Positions 60,216 to 64,000 of a stretch of 64,000 bases of DNA are shown piece by piece. The stretch comes from Leisingera sp. ANG-M1 (GTDB lineage: Bacteria > Pseudomonadota > Alphaproteobacteria > Rhodobacterales > Rhodobacteraceae), in NCBI RefSeq assembly GCF_000813745.1, contig NZ_JWLC01000021.1, forward strand, positions 124,001 through 188,000, in the 5' to 3' direction. Each line of letters opens with the position of its first letter. The first letter of the stretch is position 1. The position numbers and the translations under genes were made by a program. Under the pieces are notes generated by a model. That model did not search any database, was not told the DNA's origin, and worked only from the letters and a program-made list of their open reading frames with translations.

Positions 60216-61187
60216 ATGACCACGCCCATGCCGTCAGTTCTTCACGCCATGGAGCGCACGCCGTTAATCGCACTGGACCGACTGCGTGATCATCTTGGCC
60301 TGCATGGCAGATTGTTAGCCAAGCTTGACCTGCTGATGCCGGGGTTTTCCAAAAAGGATCGCGCAGCGCGGCGCACCATCGAGGATGCGCGCGCCTGCGG
60401 AGATTTGGTCAAAGGTCAAACAGTGGTTGAGTTAACATCAGGCAATATGGGTACCGGGTTAGCGATCGTCTGCTCCATTTACGGCCATCCGTTCGTGGCG
60501 GTGATGAGCGAAGGCAACTCGGAAGAGCGCGCACGGATGATGGAAGCTTTGGGAGCCGAAGTTGTGCGCGTCCCTCAAGCCAATGGTTCTAAGCCGGGTG
60601 AGGTGTCGGGCGAGGATCTTGCCTTGGTCGAAAAGGCCGCGCAGCAAGTGACGCTAGAGCGCATGGCGTTTCGTGCCGATCAGTTTTGCCGCGACAGCAA
60701 TTGGAAAGCGCATTTTGATACAACCGGCCCGGAAATTTGGGATCAATCTTGCCATATGGTGACAGGGTTTTGCGATTTTGTGGGATCAGGCGGCACCTTA
60801 GGAGGCGTTGCGCGTTATCTGGCAACAAAAGGCGTGCCAAGCTACGCGGTTGAACCCGTCGGCGCCGAAGTGCTGGCCAATGGGGACACGTCTTGCCCAG
60901 CCCATCCTATACAGGGTGGTGGTTATATGATGCCCGACTTGGTTCATCTTGAAGGTGCTCCGCTGGTGGGGTCTCTAAGTGTCACAGGCGAAGAGGCCAG
61001 ACAGGGTGCCCGGATGCTGGCGCGTTACGAAGGGATCTTCGGTGGGTTTTCAGCGGGAGCAAACCTCCGGGCAGCTATTCAGTTACTACAGGGCGATCTT
61101 GAAGGTGGATGTGTGGCCTTTGTCGTCTGTGACAGCGGACTGAAATACTTGAGCACGGATCTTTGGGAAAACACGTCTGAACCCTGA
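60216..61187 (+). CDS. Cysteine-synthase-family PLP-dependent enzyme
   Basis: About 323 residues of the CysK/threonine-synthase fold. Schiff-base Lys in PGFSKKDRAARRTIED (KDR as in CysK), PLP/substrate loop ELTSGNMGTGLA, and phosphate loop DFVGSGGTLGGVARYL. I choose the ATG at 60216, with GGAGG five bases upstream, over the ATG at 60192 that overlaps the previous stop (ATGA) but has no ribosome site. It may do a beta-elimination or beta-replacement with an unusual nucleophile. Last gene of the operon. Confidence 0.85.
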   Translation: MTTPMPSVLHAMERTPLIALDRLRDHLGLHGRLLAKLDLLMPGFSKKDRAARRTIEDARACGDLVKGQTVVELTSGNMGTGLAIVCSIYGHPFVAVMSEGNSEERARMMEALGAEVVRVPQANGSKPGEVSGEDLALVEKAAQQVTLERMAFRADQFCRDSNWKAHFDTTGPEIWDQSCHMVTGFCDFVGSGGTLGGVARYLATKGVPSYAVEPVGAEVLANGDTSCPAHPIQGGGYMMPDLVHLEGAPLVGSLSVTGEEARQGARMLARYEGIFGGFSAGANLRAAIQLLQGDLEGGCVAFVVCDSGLKYLSTDLWENTSEP

Positions 61188-61678
61188 CCGGTATCTAAGT
61201 CACGCAGAGACAACACGTTCTGAAATTCAGACAGATCAGTACGAGTTAAAGGTTGGTTAGTTGAAACCCACTGCACCGCAAATAATCGATCGACACCATA
61301 TCAAGCCATTTTTGCATCAGCATTGACGGCACGACCAAAGGGCGGATTTGTCTCGCGTCTAATCTGCTCGAATAGGGCGCGAGGAAAGATCAGTCTGGCT
61401 CCGGCTATTTCGACGACGGTGAATGGCTGTTATAGCTATCTACGCTGTGGGGCAGCCAACGGGAGTGCCCATGTGTGAACAAATGCTGCTTCAGAAAACG
61501 CCCAAAAATGACGGAAAAGTCTCGCGAAAATCGCTGCAACACTGATAATTTGCTGCCGCGGGTGCGAGTGATTGCTACATGAGCAATAGGCGACTCTGTC
61601 CGCATCTCACCAGTTCGATTTTCGTACAGCGAAGGTCAGGTTTGGTGCCGTGTCAGGGTCTGACCTGAGCCCCTGGAT
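61188..61678. other. Gene-poor, AT-richer stretch with decayed relics
   Basis: No credible gene. On the minus strand at about 61295-61422 there is a short in-frame stretch that reads VEIAGARLIFPRALFEQIRR and stops, without a start codon; it may be the tail of an unidentified protein. Otherwise nothing can be assigned. Confidence 0.45.
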
Positions 61679-61820
61679 TGAACCGCACCGGCTTTGCCGG
61701 AGGCTGATTTCAGTTAGTTAAGCGGCTCGCTCCTCAGTTTCCATAGCCGCATAGAAATTGGCCTCAGCTTCCGCCTTCGGGATTTTCCCGATGGGCTCGA
61801 GCAGGCGGCGGTTGTCGCGG
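61679..61820 (-). mobile_element. IS3-family terminus with transposase C-terminal fragment
   Basis: The minus strand reads RRLLEPIGKIPKAEAEANFY and ends AAMETEERAA at a TAA (61718-61720), the known C-terminus of IS3-group OrfB transposases. The terminal sequence TGAACCGCACCGGCTTTGCC (61679 onward) looks like the IS end. The fragment is cut at 61820, where helicase-like sequence begins. Confidence 0.75.
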
Positions 61821-61822
61821 CA

Positions 61823-62462
61823 ATGTTCCCTGTCGAAGCAACTTACTTTGTCGATAACAAAGATGGGCAAATGTCCGTTTCGCCATTGTCAAAGACAGCA
61901 CCCGCTGGTCCGACCAATCACAAGCAACACCTCTTTTTTGCTTGGCGGCAAAAGTTGATTGCCGCGCTGATGCATCAGCGTGTTTTGATCCCAGAAGGCA
62001 TCAGTGATGTCGCTTGGCTAGAGACGCTCCAAACTGCTTTGGAGCTTAGGCAAAGTTGGAATTCGCCTGAAGACGAACAATCGAAGTTTGCGAGGTTTGT
62101 TGGGGTCGTGCCCACAGATGACGCAAAGATTTCTGAGACGCATGAAGTGGTCAGACGTGTCCATCATCATTGCGCAAAGCGAATTCGAAAAAGATCAACT
62201 GGTTTCTTTTGTCTCCGATGCAGTCAGAGCCAACACACGCCTTGGTTTCAAGAAAAGTGCGAAAATCAAGGCCATGTCCATTCATGCAGCAAAAAACAGA
62301 GAGTTCGACAGGGTTATCGTCCTTTGGCCTCAATCAGCAACTGGAAGTGACGAGCATAAGCGGCGTTTGCTATACAACGCCATGACGCGCGCGAAGAGCC
62401 ATTGTACTGTCATCGTCCTTGGTCAGGATCGACTGGATTCAGCTCCGTTCGCAGGAGTATAA
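61823..62462 (+). pseudogene. Broken UvrD-type helicase C-terminal fragment
   Basis: Two adjacent frames are needed. In one, 61823-62140 reads FFAWRQKLIAALMHQRVLIP and so on. In the other, 62088-62462 contains KAMSIHAAKNREFDRVIVLW and RRLLYNAMTRAKSHCTVIVL, the conserved helicase motifs V and VI of UvrD/Rep-like enzymes. The switch is near 62140, implying one frameshift. The 5' part is missing at the IS3 relic. A helicase next to a SieB-like gene is often part of a defence unit. Confidence 0.7.
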
Positions 62463-62473
62463 AGAGGTTTGCA

Positions 62474-63058
62474 ATGGAGTTCATTACCCAGTTCTTTCAT
62501 GCTTTGAAATCACCGAAAACGGCGCTCGTACTTTTTTTGTTCAGCGGTGCTCTGTTATTCGTTCCCATTGACCGGCTAGGCCTCGATCGGCCTGAATTCA
62601 CTAGCGAGTACCAAACTCAAATTCTGTTGGTTTTCTTTTTGGCGTCGGCAATTCTTATTCTAGAGTTAGTCACATGGGCGGTTTCCACGATCCGTTCGCC
62701 ATTCCAGAGGCGAGCACGTGAGAAGGCTTACCAAGAGCTCATCGAAAAGGTATTTTATTCCCTGAACCTCGACGAGCTTTGTGTGCTTTGGGCAATGACA
62801 CAGGCTGGAACGAAAACGATCAAAGCCAGTTATGACAACCATGTGATGGTCTCGCTTAGACAGAAAAAGGCCCTGGGAATAATAACGGGTGTTCAAAGCC
62901 TGCACGAGATGCATCACTATATGCCCGACGCACTTTATGATCTTGTGGCAGAGCGTGGTTTCGAGCGTATGCCCGAGGACTTTAGGAATTCAGTGCGGTT
63001 TGAGGATGAGGTGCGGGAGATCGTACACCGATCTACAGATTGGCGCACTTGGAGTTGA
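62474..63058 (+). CDS. SieB-like (superinfection exclusion) membrane protein
   Basis: A 194-residue protein. N-terminal residues 17-70 contain two hydrophobic helices (TALVLFLFSGALLFVPID and ILLVFFLASAILILELVT), followed by a cytoplasmic alpha-helical part. The arrangement and length resemble the superinfection exclusion protein B family. The ATG at 62474 has AGAGG seven bases upstream. It follows a helicase remnant, and base composition is low in GC. Assignment is by overall resemblance. Confidence 0.6.
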   Translation: MEFITQFFHALKSPKTALVLFLFSGALLFVPIDRLGLDRPEFTSEYQTQILLVFFLASAILILELVTWAVSTIRSPFQRRAREKAYQELIEKVFYSLNLDELCVLWAMTQAGTKTIKASYDNHVMVSLRQKKALGIITGVQSLHEMHHYMPDALYDLVAERGFERMPEDFRNSVRFEDEVREIVHRSTDWRTWS

Positions 63059-63662
63059 TTTGCTCCGCGTTCTATAAATACAAGAAGGTCAAGATTTTCG
63101 CGCTTGCAGCGAATGTCCGCAGCGCGGGCCGCAATCGCGGCATCGAGATGCTGTGCTGAGAGTCCACTTTGGGCCGTCCTCAACGCCTAGCCGGAACCTA
63201 ATCGGCTGGATGCTGCGCTGCCTCCGATGACCGTGAAGAGCCCATAGGTCCTGGTTTCTGTTTCGCAGCTAAAGTCCGCTTTGTTGGGCAACGTCAATTC
63301 CCGGTGAGCGATTGATCTCGGGTGGTGGCCTAAGTTCCGAGTTTACTTTGAACATGTCGAGAACTACGGTCCACTCTAATAAGACCGACGAGAAGTTCGC
63401 TAATTATGCCCGTGACAAGCTACATTTTTGCTGTTTCCCCCCCGCCACGCGCCTAAGCCCGTCATTTGCTGCGCGCGTGTGCGTGCAAGACTGACGCTGG
63501 CGCGAGAGGTCGTCTAAAACGCGGCCATCCCTGTTAGGCAAGCAGGGTTTAGGTTGCGTGCGCCTTTTCGCCTCCAAATCTCGAAATTTCCAACCGTGAT
63601 GCAAACGCCTTTTGGGGCCGTAGCAGCATCATGGCCGTCTGGCTGTCTGGAGGCCAATTCAC
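63059..63662. other. About 600 bases without a gene
   Basis: No frame over 60 codons has a ribosome site and a recognisable product. Composition is closer to the high-GC host. Contains the ribosome site GGAGG before the MFS gene at 63663. I see no tRNA, repeat or palindrome. Confidence 0.55.
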
Positions 63663-64000
63663 ATGAAAAAACCTACTCCACTCTTCATCCTCAGTTTGTC
63701 AGCAACACTGCTGATGGTCGGTGTCGGCATGATCGTCGCACTTCTTCCTCAACAGGTTCATGCAAAGACCGGATCACTTGAAAGCGTCGGTCTCGTCGCC
63801 TCGGTTTTTGCGTTTGCCTATCTGCTCGCGCAACTGCCGATCAGCGCTCTTTCCGACCGCTTGGGCGCGAAGCGTTTCCTAGTCATTGGCTATATGCTGT
63901 GCGCGGTGTCTGGTGTTGTTTTCTTTTTCACCGAAACCGCCGGAGGCATCTTCTTCGGCCGCGCTGTTCAAGGCATCGGCGAAGCTCCGATCTGGGCGCT
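63663..64000 (+). CDS. MFS transporter (N-terminal part)
   Basis: The first 112 residues of a major-facilitator protein, cut by the window end. Helix 1 starts FILSLSATLLMVGVGMIVAL, motif A is ISALSDRLGAKR between helices 2 and 3, and motif B-like GRAVQGIGEAPIWA follows. GGAGG lies about nine bases before the ATG at 63663. Substrate unknown. Confidence 0.87.
   Translation, partial: MKKPTPLFILSLSATLLMVGVGMIVALLPQQVHAKTGSLESVGLVASVFAFAYLLAQLPISALSDRLGAKRFLVIGYMLCAVSGVVFFFTETAGGIFFGRAVQGIGEAPIWA

Noticed and set aside
1-64000. CRISPR arrays, tRNA or rRNA genes
   Set aside because: None recognised: no regularly spaced repeats and no cloverleaf or rRNA-like sequence were visible by eye.

Overview
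The window looks like a piece of a Roseobacter-group alphaproteobacterium (Rhodobacteraceae, of the Leisingera/Phaeobacter/Ruegeria kind). The signs are high GC, many short-overlap operons, an RpoE/ChrR pair with its membrane-lipid genes, a virB-type secretion locus of Rhodobacterales style, many LysR regulators, and genes that look suited to quaternary amines. All names come from reading translated sequence by eye; no database search was run.

Layout. 1-3370 (minus): a siderophore/heme-type iron ABC importer, cut off at the window start. 3617-11241: a self-contained singlet-oxygen/envelope-stress module. The sigma factor rpoE and its zinc anti-sigma chrR sit beside two divergent operons (DUF1365-SDR on plus; flavin amine oxidase, CFA/UfaM-type methylase, chalcone-isomerase-like protein, MFS, DUF3833 on minus). 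Three promoters with TGATCC-N18-TAA geometry tie the unit together. 11405-14740: an unknown protein, a fatty-acid-hydroxylase/sterol-desaturase family protein, a possible small coupled gene and a LysR regulator. 14923-20725 (minus): an ugp-like sugar/glycerol-phosphate ABC importer with phosphodiesterase and DeoR repressor, and twin operator palindromes.

20919-35619 is an acquired block of visibly lower GC. It starts with an IS30-family element whose transposase has one in-frame stop, carries a VirB1-VirB11 type IV secretion operon (no VirD4 or relaxase in the window), and ends in a fabA/IS110 relic. 35698-41657: a LysR, two EamA exporters, an MFS exporter, and an ECF41 sigma factor with its carboxymuconolactone-decarboxylase partner and recognisable ECF41 promoter.

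41745-61187 is a dense catabolic/biosynthetic region with five LysR regulators: an MttB-like methyltransferase with two SDRs and an LLM flavin monooxygenase; a flavin reductase; an old-yellow-enzyme; a ProC-like dehydrogenase with a small membrane protein; an orphan ring-hydroxylating dioxygenase beta subunit beside an IS30 relic; a GMC dehydrogenase-cupin-aldehyde dehydrogenase operon (betA/betB-like); and an unusual operon of a second desaturase paralogue, a PanB-like protein lacking key catalytic residues and a cysteine-synthase-like PLP enzyme. I infer work on betaine-like or other small methylated amines, but the substrate is not readable. 61188-63662 is AT-richer, with an IS3 relic, a broken helicase and a SieB-like membrane protein. 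The window ends inside an MFS transporter.
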